Assembly (NCBI GenBank): GCA_914767715.1
Contig: OU612066.1
Span: 28,060,283-28,124,282, forward strand
Reading direction: 5' to 3'
DNA from: Membranipora membranacea
Lineage: Eukaryota; Bryozoa; Gymnolaemata; Cheilostomatida; Membraniporidae
Length of the DNA stretch: 64,000 nucleotides
The notes under the pieces are model-generated. The model was not told where the DNA came from and did not search any database. It saw only the letters and a list, made by a program, of their open reading frames with translations. Shown piece after piece: positions 48,537 through 61,400 of this stretch (positions within the stretch are counted from its first letter, which is position 1; every line of letters begins with the position of its first letter). Made by a program: the position numbers and the translations under genes.

Positions 48537-51500
48537 GGTTGGTGGGTATAACAAATATATAAATTTCGTACAAACTGATAAATCACCTTAATATGTTTAT
48601 TCATTTATGTTATTTTGGTGCACACAGTGTTCTTTTATGCTTATCATTGGCTTAAATAAAAGGTTTAGGTCTATAGGAATCGCATTATTCTGATCGGGCA
48701 GCTGCGCGTTAGAAGTTACTCAGGCGAAGACAAGTCTATAAAACTGACAACAAAAGTGATCCTGTCTTTGCCAATTGCGAATACAACCATCAACAAGCAG
48801 GTGAACATTTTCATAATTTGTTAAAACCAGGAATACTTTGTTCGCCATCTGAAATTATTATTCAACCCATATCAAACCTGATGTGGCATGTTTAGTTGTA
48901 CTAGTAGTGCTGCCTTCAAGGACACAATGGACAATGTTTGAATTGACAGTTACAGTATGCCTAGATATGCCAAATCTATTTTTGAGTACCACAAGAAATA
49001 TTTTTGGCAAATATAGAATACAGCGTATTTAAATTGATTGAATTCTATTTATTGCCTTGTATTGGAGTTCAGAAACTGCATAACATTTATCAGGTCGCTT
49101 AAAAAAATTGTTATTAAATCTGATAAATAAAATACAATATTGAACTGATAAAGAAAAGCCGCTGAAATTTAAAATTTAAAGTCCGACTGAAATTGAATGG
49201 GTTGCAAACAGAAATATAGACTGTGGACTGCAAAGTGCTAATCAATGATAACACTATCACTAAGACACAATTCAATGTAATCATGCAAACCACAGTATGC
49301 TTTTTACTTGAATTGTAAATATTGTGTCATGTGTAGGCTTATTATCTTTATAAAGCCTACAGTGCGGAATAACTATTGAGGATTCAGTAATAATGGACTC
49401 TCTCTACTCCCTGAATAAGCAAGCCTTTGTCGCTTAATCCATCTAAACGGATTATGGCAATAATATACATCTGAAAAGTCAGTATGAACAATATAGTCAA
49501 TCTCCATTATCTTCAATTCACTGCTGCGGGACGAAAGCATCAATGTTTATCAATAATGTTATTGATTCAGAATTCTAAGCCACGCCCATCGGTCTTTTGG
49601 TGTGACCAGCAATTAACGTGCATATTTAACATGTGTATTGTCTTACTGATCAATATTTGCTTTTTGTGCCCTTTGTCGGCAAAAAGATCACATTGATTGA
49701 ATTGCGTCACAGATGACTTCGACATTGGAATATTGAGTGTGGGTTAAAAACGTTCGCAGTAGTCATGATCAGGACAGAAACAATGATCGTAAATTGCTTA
49801 TGGAAAGCAGACTGTAACTTCTAAACACCGAAGCTAGAGACAGCGCTCACATTGACTGCAGTGATCCGTTACATTGGTAAGTGAGGCATCAATGTAAGAA
49901 TGAGTATAAAAATATAGGGAAGGGAAGGGGGCAGAGTGTTGCTAGGTTTATGGCTGATAATGAAATTCTACACTTGCTGTCTACAATCCCTCGCCTGAAA
50001 TCGGTATTATTTTGTCACAATAAAGGCAAATGTTGCTTAGATCATTAGTTGGGGGGCATGATATTTGGCTAGACTTACCGGCTGCCCACTTTCAATCTGT
50101 TTTCTGCCTTCTATTGGTTTCAAAGAGTCTGACACCATGGTGTATGGTTTCAGGTCATGGCTTTCTGTCTCGTGCCACTGTCTCCCAGGTCCTTGTGTTA
50201 ATAGAGCACTACATACTTCAGGCTTCAGCATGTCTTTGTATCTTTTCCTTTGTCCAATCGTTGAGCGCTTACCATTGTGGAGCTGTGATTACATATTTGC
50301 TTGGGTAAGCGATTATAAGACATGCGAACAACGTGCTCAAACCATCAAAGCTGTTTCGTAATATCCATTGCTACAAAAATGATCAATACTGCTCAAAAGG
50401 TTGCAATCAGAAGCCAGCGTGGTAAGAGCTATATTGCACAACATAGCTTTATTCTTGTTTAGATGAGCCCAATGGCAAGGGAATCTTGACAACCGGAGAA
50501 TCACCTAACTGCAGTGAACAGCTCTTTGTCCATGAGGATTCATCGGCCCTATCAGTTTCCTGTCGAGTGTTCAAAAACCCATTGCTTTTGTATTGGGGAC
50601 ATCTCCCTTAGCCTTTATGCCTAGACCAGGCAGCATATTTACAAGTTTGGTGGATGGGAGCAAGGTGCATGCGCCCTTTGGGGCAGGTTTAGTATTTGTC
50701 CTACCAGGGTGTCCACCTACCCTCCCAAAAAGAGCCAGAGGGTTCCCTAGACTAGTTGCCAGGGAATTAGACCATGCAGCAGCTGGTACTGGATTCCATG
50801 TTAACCAGTAACATGCTTATCCAAAAGCCAGACCTTATAATGTTACACTACCATCAGCTTGGGCAACATTTGAGCACTTAAATTAAGGTCAGGTATTGCG
50901 TGTGTGTGGGAATGTAAAGTAAGCTTAGTGACTTGGACTTCGGTGCTCAAACAGCTATACGTATATCCCTATTCTTTTGATTGAATCCTAAATAGTCCCT
51001 ATCCTAGAGGCAAAGTGCAGTGGTTGTCAGTAGAATGGACCATTCAACTGCCAAAAGTTGTGAACTGTGCTACAAAATCCCATAAATTGCAACATGAGCA
51101 CTGAGTCTTTTAATAATTAGGTGTTCAAACATTACCCTAGTTCCTGGTAGTGGCATTTCATTACAACTGTGAGGAACGGAAATAGAAATTATGATAAAGG
51201 TGGGTAAGGGAAGTTACTCTGAATAACTCCAAGTTCCAACACGTAATTTAATGAATTTAGTTATCTTTGTGTATTCAATTTGGAGTTGTTTGCTCCTTCT
51301 ATAAAATCTATGAATGAATAATATATCGATGACGTAATTCAGGTTCTATGTGTGTGTGTGTGTGTGTGTAAATTTGGTAGCACTCAATTAACCACATGTG
51401 TCAATTAACCTTGGCAAAATTTCAAGAGACGAACAGCTGGCTTCCCTTTCCAGGTTTAGAGAAACCCTTAGAATTGTTTATAAGTCTGACCACTCTTGAA

Positions 51501-53477
51501 CTAAGGAGAAGTTGGCTCCTTAGTCATTCAAAGGGCAGCTCCTGCCAATAAACCGCAGGTATCCCTAAATTGGGCTAGCAGAAAGCTTGTTATAAGCTTG
51601 AGACAACACTCATGCACCACAAAGCAATTGATAACTGTATGTGGTTTATGAACTCGTGGCTATAATAAATATTAGCCTGTGGTTCGTAGTTTGATATATA
51701 TATTGCGTAGTTATCTATAAATAATCTCACTTATTTGTGGAGATTTAAATTCCAACAAGGCTGTTGGACTTTGTTTAGTGCCTGGAAGTCCAATTAGGTG
51801 ACACCGGCAGTTGTATTAGAATCACAGGCCTTGTAACCAATTGATAGGTTACAGACTTCAATTCACTTCTCTGTCTGGAATGAGAATAGCTCTAGGTCGC
51901 TTCAAATTTAGCTTTAATTTTAGCTCGATGCTTTAATTGACCTATCACAATTCTATTTCAAAGTATCTTTGACTACTCAAAGATAATAAAATTATTGATG
52001 CTTATAGAGTGATAATTTTACAAGGTCAAAGACTGCGCTAAAGACTCTTGATGATATATTCGACTTTCACAATTCTAGTTCAAAGTATCTTTGACTACTC
52101 AAAGATAATAAAATTCTTGACGCTTTATAAAAACGATAATTTTGCAAGGTCAAAGACTGGGTTAATGACTCTTGAATCCTGATACTCGGTGGTTGTTTAC
52201 AACTCAGTAATTTAATCAAGCGGATGCTTAGTTGAGGTCAATACAACTATTTATTTTGTTCTAAATTTAAATGTGAATACAAAAATGTCAATTTAAAAAT
52301 GTAGAAGTATAAAATTATTAATAAAAAAAATGATAATAATCCTTTTCAAAATAAAGTATAATTACCAATGTATCCTTGTCGTCCTCTTGCTTATAATATA
52401 TCCAGTCTCCAAAGTGTGAATAATCCAGAGTAAAAATGATTTATCGTAAAATTTATTCTCAAAATATTTATCTGAATTAAAATCAGATTTATATAAAAAT
52501 ATGAAATGCTCTACTACATGTTTTCTACTGCTATAATATAGTTTTGTATCCGGTGAGCACTTGTCTTTTTTTTCTTGAATTTTCCTCCTTTTATACTCTC
52601 CGGTGGTGCTCGCTGAAACCTTGCATCATTCCCAAGACTGTTGTTTTTTTCATCTCTGTGCTGTTTCATCGCGGGTGCGGTGCTGTTTTCCCTGTAAAAA
52701 GATGTTTTACTCTCAGTCTTTCTTACATAATTGATTGCAGGATTGCACCGTATGTGGAAATTGTACATAAGATAATCTCATTGGCTTAAGCCCTATGACA
52801 TATAGTCTATTTTAAGCCAAAGCATCATTTGCTTAGAATAATTATGATACGCAGTCTATTTTAAGCCAAACATTCTCATTGGCTGTCTTCACTTTGAGAC
52901 AGTGGAATTTCCAGTGTCCTATAATGATACGTGATCCAGTAAAGTCAGGAGTTATCCTGCATTATAAAAGGGGAAGACAACTTGAGAAACAGCACTTAAT
53001 GGAACTGATATCTATCTTGTACTGCTGCTGTCATGATAGCTAATAGTGAATGAATATGTGATGCAACATTCAGGGTCAATTATAAAGAGCAATTATTTGC
53101 CATTAACCATGGATGTCTTTTGTAAAGGCTGTTCTATATTCTAGCTGAGCTAATGGCATCTGCGGTAACCAAGTGTGGCTGTCATTGGTTATCATGATTA
53201 TATAGTTTGATGTCAAAACAAAAGAAAAAAGGAAGGGTGTGAGGTTAACGTTTATTATTTTATAACGAAATATATGTAAAGAAAATCAAAGAAAGCGTAA
53301 TGTTTATAATAATTAAAGCTGGGCTAAGCTTGGAGCTGTTTTACTTTTTTCTGTGCTGACACAACCAGCTAGTTGAGCTGAGGATACAGATGTAATGCAA
53401 CTACCAGCAACCCAGGCACTCTTAGAAGATGATCTGATTTGTTGCCAATCTCCATTTCAAGTAATAGGTTTCCCTTT
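48537..53477. other. Long non-coding stretch with simple repeats
   Basis: No supported gene. It contains a (TG)n run at 51349-51369 and a 122-bp tandem duplication at 51946-52190. An open frame at 50593-50811 shows no recognisable domain. Confidence 0.4.
51946..52190. repeat. 122-bp tandem duplication
   Basis: CACAATTCTA(T/G)TTCAAAGTA at 51946 and 52068 begins two copies that stay similar through AAGGTCAAAGACTG and GACTCTTGA, with several substitutions and small indels. Confidence 0.8.
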
Positions 53478-53987
53478 ATTTATTTATTTATTTATTTATT
53501 GAGGTTTTCTAAAAGTTTATAATTAAAGCAAATTAAAAATAACTTGATGACCTCATACACATTAAAATCGATACAAAAAATGACTTTAATAAAAAGATAT
53601 AAGTGGTAGGATGTTACATACTATATAGTGTGTAGGATAATGAAAGCATGGTATCATAAATTGCATGAATAAGATGAAAAAAGAAAAGAAGAAACAGAGA
53701 GTGGCAAACAAAAATACAAGTTAACAACATAAGGTAGGATTAAATGATAATGGTTCATGAGGCTTGGTTGATTTAGTTACAAATGTATGAAAAATAGTTA
53801 AAAAGGCTGATTTGCCTAGGTTTGATCTAAATGAGGGTTTAATTATTGCACAGTTGCTACGAAGTGAGCGTGTATGTCTGTTTGATTTGCTAACGAGATG
53901 AAGTATGTGCTTGGATGCACGGCCTTTATGGACCCATGATTTGACAAAATTGTGAAAAAGAAAATTCCTTCTACTGTGGAGAGGATG

Positions 53988-56588
53988 TTAATTTAGGAGC
54001 AAGCGGCCAGATGTGACAGAAAATTGTTTGGGGGCTGAAGTTATGATTCTGATTGCTTTATTTCGTACTTTTTCTAATGTATCTGTATTTTTGGCTAAAC
54101 CATCAAGGTATAATGATGAGCAGTATTCTACTATAGTGATTTGTAAGTCTTCAATGAGTTTTCTACCTTCATGAGTTTTTTTTAGTTTTGATAACAAGTA
54201 GACCATTTTGTTTGCTTTAGAGGCGGTGGCATTAGCCTGAGGGGTTAAACTAAGTTCTGAATCAAGAATAACTCCAAGAAGATTGAGTGAATGCTTGGAT
54301 TCTATTTTCAAATTGTTTATTTGGATTTGGTAAAAATCTTCTACTTTCCTATTTGAGAAAATACAGTATTGAGTTTTGGATAAGTTGAGTTGAAGGAGAT
54401 TGTTTGAATACCAATTCGATACTTCTCTCATCAATGACTCAGATTTATCCATTAAGGTAGGGATATCTGCTGCTGTGCAGTAAATAACGGTGTCAGCAGC
54501 GTAAGCGAATGCAGTTTTGTGCTTGTTAAGGAGATCATTGATAGCAAGATTGAATAAGATTGGACCTAGCACACTTCCTTGGGGTACTCCACATGTAATC
54601 GGTAGTGCACTGAACTGATCATGATCAACTTTCATGATTCGATGTGAAAGATAGGATGTAAATCATTTTGTTGTTGACTCTGCAAAATTTAGTCGCTTTA
54701 GAGTGTGGATGAGTTGTCCATGATTTATAGTGTCAAATGGTTTACGTACGTCCAAAGAGAGTGCACCTATGAAATTCGGTGGAGGGTTGTCTAGTGTGTT
54801 CTCCAATTTAGTAAAAGAGAAAGTAGTAACTGTTCACTAGAATGGTGCTTACGAAAACCGAATTGTCGATCTGAGAGTATTCCATGTGTTTCGATAAAGG
54901 TCATAATTTGAATTTTCCAATCTAGCTCAGACACCTTTGATATGATTGGCAGACTGGAAATTGGTCTGTAATTGCAAGGGTCTGTTTTATCGCCCTTCTT
55001 AAAGAGTGGGGTGACCAGGGCTGTTTTTAGGCAGTCAGGGAATATTGATTTCTTGTAGCATTTGTTAATGATCAGGGCTATGGGAAGAGCTAATAGGTCT
55101 GCAACAGTTTGGTACAGGGAAGCTGGAAACATGGTCAAGCCACCACGTTTATTTGGTTTGAGGGACTTTATCAGTTTGTAGACTCAGGATCGATCTTAGG
55201 AATAAAAACCGATTGTCCAGGGACCATGGTGAAATATCTAATAAGGGCATTTGCCTTGTCAGAGTTTGAGGTGTAGGTAGAGTTTTGATAGCTAATTTTC
55301 TCGATTTGATCAGAGGATTTCTTCTTTCCTGTCAGTGATTTCAGGCAGGTGAAAAAACTTTTTTCATCTTTAGATAACGAGTCATTTATAAAGTCTTTCT
55401 TAGCATTCCTAATTTTATTTGTAACAAAGTTTCGAAACTTGTTGAACTGTTTGACTTGCGCTGTAGCTGGATTTGGTATATCCTTGAATACCCTCTTGTG
55501 AAATTTGTTTCTTAAATTAATGAGATGCTGAATATCAGGGAAAAGCCACTGGTTTTTAGCCCCTCGCACTCTTTTTGTTTTAACTGGAGCATGCTTGTCA
55601 ATCAGGTCAGAGATAAAGTTTTCAATATTTTCCATGCGGTGATGCAATGATTTGTTCATGTCAGTTGCTGTTTGCAGTAGTGGAAGTTTCGAACAGTCAT
55701 TATAAAATTCCTCATGATTAATGCTGTGAATATTTCTGGTTCTAATTAGTTTGAGTGGCTGTTTTATAGCATGATGTTGATTAATTACTAAGTATGTGGC
55801 ATAGTGATCAGAAATTGATCTATCGCATGTCAGGATCTTGCAACTATTAATGCTAATGTCACTGTTCACATAGTTGTGGTCTAATAAGCTTTCTCTCCCT
55901 AAATGGCTAATGTATGAAATCCTATTGACTTGCTGTAATAGCCCTGCAGACATGAAGCTCTGCTCTAAATGTGTTTTTTCGTTTGATGAGGAATTCCAAT
56001 TAATATTAAAATCTCCTAGTAGTATAAACTTATGGCCAACATATTGGTTTTGATGTAGAATTGAGCTCATCATTGTAATGAATTCGGTTTTTTTAGCATC
56101 AGGGGAAAGATAAATTGATCCGATGATGTAGCCGTGTTGGTTGTTTGTGGAAGGTATTTTATCCAAACCGAGTCACAAAATTTGGACAGTTTAACACTTA
56201 ATGGACTTATTATAGAGAATTTATATGAAGATTTTACAAAGAGCGCAGCACCACCTCCCCGGGTTTTGGTTGTAGATTTTCTGTCACATCTAGCTATTGA
56301 GAATCCAGGCAAGTCAACAAGACTATTTGGAATATCAGGAGTGAGCCATGTTTCAGAAACAGAAAAAATGTCGGTTGACTTAAAAAGATTGAGGCTTTCA
56401 TATTAAAACATCTTTTTATATAATGACCTTACGTTGTGATGTAGAAGTCTCAAATTGTTGCTGGATGCAGGCTTCATGTCAGATAGGGAGCTAATAGTAT
56501 TCCATATGCGGTTATGGTAGCAGAGACTTTGTTCATAAATGTTAGACGAGTTTGTTGATGCTTGGTTTCTTACGCTTAGATTAGCCAT
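53988..56588 (-). pseudogene. LINE ORF2: AP-like endonuclease and reverse transcriptase, broken
   Basis: The endonuclease begins LHHNVRSLYKK, meets TAA at 56405-56403, then continues in the same frame (VSETWLTPDIPNSLVDLPGF). It shifts frame near 56090 at a T run and resumes with LLGDFNIN and SDHYA, both endonuclease signature motifs. After another break the reverse transcriptase shows PLFKKGDKTDPCNYRPIS, FRKHHSSEQ, SLDVRKPFDTINH, GVPQGSVLGPILF and AYAADTV. The last should be YADD: the first catalytic Asp is Ala (codon 54497-54495). The product would be non-functional. Confidence 0.88.
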
Positions 56589-57932
56589 TGTAGGTCCTGG
56601 GAGGGAAGACGTACGGTTTCTCTACTCGAAACAAAAGCTGATGCTTGTTAAAGGTAATGCCGTTTGCCAGTGCATTTCCTAGCTGTGTTTCATCATTGAA
56701 GTTTACTTTTACAGTTCGTAGAGGGTTAGTGCCATCTTTGGTCCTCATTCGGTACACTGTAGCGTCTTTGAATACTGTTTGGACCTCTTGTAGGAGGTCT
56801 TCATTGATTATGTAAATAGGAACATCTTTGATGATGCCAACATGTTGGTTGAATGGGTCGTCTGGCTGATGAGCCTCCAAGTGCTTCAGCTTCCCATTTT
56901 TTTATTATTATATCTACTTTTTCAGGTTTTTTTATCTGTATTATGAATTTTGGGTCTGCCGAGTTGAACTTGTATCGCTTGATAAAGTCAATCATCGTTG
57001 GTCCATTTAATTTGCCGATTGCTTTTCTCACGTCATCCTGACTGATTGACGTGAAGTCCTGTTTTGTACTATGTATTATAAAGCATTTTTCATGGTCGGA
57101 TTCAGGGGTAGATTTGTCAGTATATTGACTTTTTGGTGGTTGTGTACGGTGCTGATCTTGACGTTGTTGTTGTGTTTGTTGCTGCTGTTGTTGCTTTTGC
57201 TGCTGTTGTTGCTGCTGTTGTTGCTGTTGTTGCTGTTGCTGTTGTTGCTGTTGCTGCTGTTGTTGTGTCTGTTGAGGTTGTTCTCGTTGGTTGAGAGATT
57301 GGTGATATTGGTTTCTTTGTTCAGTGAAAGATGACTTAGGCGGAATCGGTGGTTGGATATTTCTCATTACTGCCTGACAATAATCAGCTGGGTGTGAGGA
57401 GACTTTGTTTGGCCTCCATCATGTCTAGTTTCTCTGACATCACTTGAACTGCTCTCTCAATGGGGTTTTCATTTGGTATAGAGAATACTTCTAGCTTAGC
57501 ATGCATCTGCTCTAGTCTGTCAGACATAATTTCGATGATGCTCAGCATTTTCTGGCATGATTGGCAGTGGTCCAGGTCAGACTCTGCTTGCAGTGAATAA
57601 GCGTCCATGTTCTCTGTTGTCATCGTGGAAAGCGGTGTAGAAGGGCCTGTGGATGTTGATGTTTTGTTGCTGTCGCTGCTTGTGCCTAATCCGGTACTAG
57701 CATCCTTTGTAGATACTTTGGTATAATATTTGATTGGATTTGATATGCCTCCAGTTGTTTTAAGATATTTTAAAGCAGCTGCCTCATTCTCATACCCTTT
57801 GTGTTTATTTCCACTGTAGCCGTTCCCTCGGAGATTGGCAGTATCCCAATCGTTATATAGTCCAACTTTATGCCCAGCAATGACAGCATAAAATTTAAAT
57901 CTTTTGCCTGATTTATTCAAATCAAGCGCCAT
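56581..57932 (-). pseudogene. LINE ORF1 with RNase H1-type hybrid-binding domain, polyQ and RRM-like region, frameshifted
   Basis: From the ATG at 57932: an N-terminal domain KFYAVIAGHKVGLYNDW... with GYSGNKHKGYENEAAALKYL matches the RNase H1 N-terminal (viroplasmin-like) RNA-DNA hybrid-binding fold. A Ser/Thr-rich linker and a coiled-coil-like segment (MLSIIEIMSDRLEQMHAKLE) follow. After a frameshift at about 57384 come a glutamine tract of about 35 residues and a DDVRKAIGKLNG...PKFIIQIKK region of RRM-like character. Another shift near 56850 leads to a C-terminal domain (VQTVFKDATVYRMRTKDG). ORF1 proteins coat LINE RNA. A hybrid-binding domain here is unusual compared with textbook ORF1p. 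Confidence 0.75.
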
Positions 57933-58138
57933 GATAGTAGAATTTCTTTTTATCTGGCCATAAATAGTGATTAGTAGAGAGCGTTAATTTATAATTGTAT
58001 TGTCAAGTGTCGAGTTGTTTTGGGTTCAGTGTGAACTCTGTGAAGTTACTAAGTTCCAACATTGATTTATACACAAGCATTGATTAGAGAACAACATGAT
58101 TAACAAAAAGTGATTGACAGTTATTACTTCTTTTTTAG

Positions 58139-58193
58139 AGGGAGTTTGCAACGGTGAAGAATAATGAACCAACCAGTCTCAGAGCCTATAAGG
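58139..58193 (+). CDS. Possible upstream exon of paralogue B
   Basis: After a good acceptor (cttcttttttag) an open segment reads REFATVKNNEPTSLRAYK. A GT donor after 58199 gives the wrong phase for the exon at 58412. A GC donor after AAG at 58192-58193 would nearly fit, so the join is unresolved. Paralogue A cannot be compared because the window begins at the corresponding point. Confidence 0.25.
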
Positions 58194-58411
58194 CTAGAGG
58201 TTTGTCACTGTAGTATAGAAAGCTGTCATTCAATGACTATGTATAAATAATTCATACTATAAAATATCCAAACTAAGAGTTGTGGAAATTAGTGGCTAGG
58301 TGTTAATGAAAAATGTGTATTTTGCTTCCTCTTTCGTCTGGTTCATATTGTATGTAGAAAAGCTACTCTTATGAGCAGGTAACATTACACCACATGTAAA
58401 CACTGTTGTAG

Positions 58412-61400
58412 GGGGCCATCGACAACTTCAAAGAAGTCTACTTCAGACTTGGAAAATTCAACTTGGATGTACAAGTACCACATCTCATTACTCTTGGGAA
58501 ACATTATGAACAGAAGTATAAATGTACAAACTGCTGGACAGATTGTCTCAAGGTAGGTTTTAAAAAAACTCAGGGCGTTTTGTCCTCTCTAAGGGCATAT
58601 TAAGTAGATTATTCAGCAAACAATGAAATTCTGTAAAAGCTGAAGGCTACGGATAAGTTGATTTTTAACTTGAAAACAAAAAACTCGTATATTTCATGTG
58701 CAAACATCGACGGTAAGAAGAGGCTGTAGCATTTTAAAATTTACCAAAATCTATTACGATATATTCAATTTCTTTCTGTCGTTGCAGTCATTATCAATTT
58801 AAATTAGCAAAATACTAGTGAATGGTAAATAGTGCAGATGCTGAATAGAATTTTTTTCCCTACAGAAAACAAACCCATTTAGCTCCTTTTCTGTTATGCT
58901 GAGTGTGCTAAAGAGTACGCTGATGGAGAGAGGGTAACTAAAAAAAAAGGCTGTAAAAGAAAACGATAGATCAGGATACCATTTCTGTGCACCGCAAATA
59001 AAGAATAGCCCTATATATGAACTTTGATTTTGCTATTCCTTGTCTCTAAGTTCTAAATTGACAATAATTATTGCTTCCAACAGGCACACTCACTGTATAA
59101 CTCAGCATTGAGAAGAAAGGAGGATGAGAATTTACGCAGAAGACTTTTTGAGCTTCAGCAGACTTTCTGGGGAGATCAGTGCAGTATCAGTTATGAAGCA
59201 CAAAACAATCATACTTCAAAGCTAAAGGCTGACATTGAATCAATCAGAGAGAGATTCAGGCATGAGAGCAAACGAGCTGCATCATTGGTGAGTCAGTTCA
59301 CAATAGACAATAGTTGTGATTCTGCTACACTGCAAAGTGATTATTACTCACTAATGAAAGGCATATCATCAGACTGTTCGCAGGCAATGAGGGAATTCAC
59401 AGCAAAAGTAATCGAGCTCAGCGTTCAGATCCTCACCATTCCACCACCTTGTGTATTCACAGCAGTAGCTATTGGGTCACTGGCAAAAGGGGAGGCAACT
59501 CCTTATTCAGATCTTGAGTATACGTTTCTCACCGAGAGTAAAGCTCCAGAGACAGTGAGATACTTTGAACTTCTCGCTGTTACCACTTACTTCATGATTG
59601 GTAACCTGGGTGAAACCAAGCTGTCCTACATGTCCATTGAAGAACTCAAAGGCTGGTTTGATGATAGAGCAAAAAACGGGTTCAAAATTGACGGCTTATC
59701 TGCAGGAGCAGGAAACATCCCAACAGGCAATGGTTCAATTGGTACGAAAAACTGCTACATCGTGACACCAGAAGAGTTAGCGGCTAGATATAAATATACA
59801 CTCGATAACCCAGATGAGGACTCACTCCGGGGTGATCTGACGGCAATGCTGACCTACACTACACCATTGTATACAAACCAAGCGAAAGAGGCTGGTGAGA
59901 AGCTGCTGTCTAAATTCCTTGATTTGATCAATCAACTTGAAATTAATGACGCGAGAAGAGTTGCGAACATGATGATGCTCCGAACAGATGCAGAGAAGTT
60001 CAATTTTGTTCCTGACGATAGTTTAGTGAAAAAAGGCTTCAATGCAGATGTAAAGAAAGAGATATACCGCTTTCCATCCATAATGGCCTTAGACATCGCC
60101 CTGGTCTGTGATTATCATGGAAAGTCATCATGGGAGACAATCGAGTCTCTGAAATATAATAATTACATATCAGAGTCTTTATGGGATTCGCTGAAATTCT
60201 TATTAGCTGCCGCCACATATATACGTCTAGCAACATATCTCTATCATGACTCTCATGATGATCGAATGTCCATATCGCCGACAACTCTTCAAGCTAACAA
60301 TTCAAAGGTCGACCAGTCGCTATGGCGTTGGTACATCCCTATAGGTCTGTTTTCAAAGGTTTGTGTAATAATGTGTCCGCTCAAGGAATTCTTAGCCCAT
60401 ACAAACTTGAATGCCACAGAATTGAAAGAGTTAAGCATTGTTTTGGATCCATGGTGGACTACAATAAAGACACTGTACTATTCTGGTAGGACCGAACAAG
60501 TTTTCTCATTACTGACACAAAGGTATCCAGCTCTATGTGAAGACCCTGTAAATGAATTGAGAACTCTATGCAAAAAGTCCACACAGAAGAATGAAGAAAC
60601 CTTCTTCATAATATCCGAGACTTTGCTGGCATGCCGCAAAGTAGCAGCTGCATCGAAGTTATACATTCACATGACAGGAATCACACCATTGTTTGCATGG
60701 AGAAGGGTAGCACAATGCCACATCCTGTTAGAAGAATATGAACAAGCTTTAGAATCACTGAACTCCTCACACAATATGAGCTATTATGATCTAGGGTTAC
60801 TCGGGCAAGCATATAACGGGTTGGGTAGGTATGCTGAAGCAGAAGACACCCTAATTATAGCATTCCAAACTAAAATGAACAACTCATCAGTTGAGGTTTT
60901 GAATGACTACTACGGAAATCCATTACCTCAAGATGACACTGGGCGACACTCCCTAGATTTATCTTCAGCTCCATCAGAGGAGCGATTGAAGATCATTACT
61001 GCATTACGCCCAATACCGCAACTCGATATTGACCTCCCCCTAAGCACATTAGGAAATGTTTTCTATAACCAAAAAAAGTACTGCTTTGCCGAGGGTTATC
61101 ATCTTAAATCGTTAGAATTTATCAACCAACTGTATGGCAATGATGCTGCTGTCCTAGAAGCAGGTCATGTGCAATATAATCTAGGTAATCTATACAAAGA
61201 CATGAGACAATACAGTAAATCAGAGGAGAGCTACAATCAGGCGCTAACTATCTATAGAGAGACATCACAAGGTGCACCCAGTGTAGGTACAGCAAAAACC
61301 CTGAGTAATCTAGGTACTCTATACAAGGACACCAAACAATACAGTAAGGCAGAGGAGAACTACAATCAGGCGATAGTTATCTTTAAAGAGACATCACAAG

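Larger units (their letters stand above)
53478..57945 (-). mobile_element. CR1/Jockey-like non-LTR retrotransposon, nearly full length, inactive
   Basis: Reading 5' to 3' on the minus strand: ORF1 (57932-56581), ORF2 with endonuclease then reverse transcriptase (56588-53988), and a 3' end in (AATA)n at about 53505-53478. A 3' microsatellite and the EN-RT order fit CR1/Jockey-group LINEs. Several frameshifts and stops and a mutated RT active site show that it is dead. It lies just upstream of NTase-TPR paralogue B and might have displaced that gene's 5' exons. Confidence 0.9.

Noticed and set aside
48304-48591. Three overlapping open frames on both strands
   Set aside because: They arise from the symmetric nested palindrome, not from coding selection.
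57071-57334. Plus-strand open frame encoding a long leucine run
   Set aside because: It is the antisense of the CAG/CAA glutamine tract in LINE ORF1.
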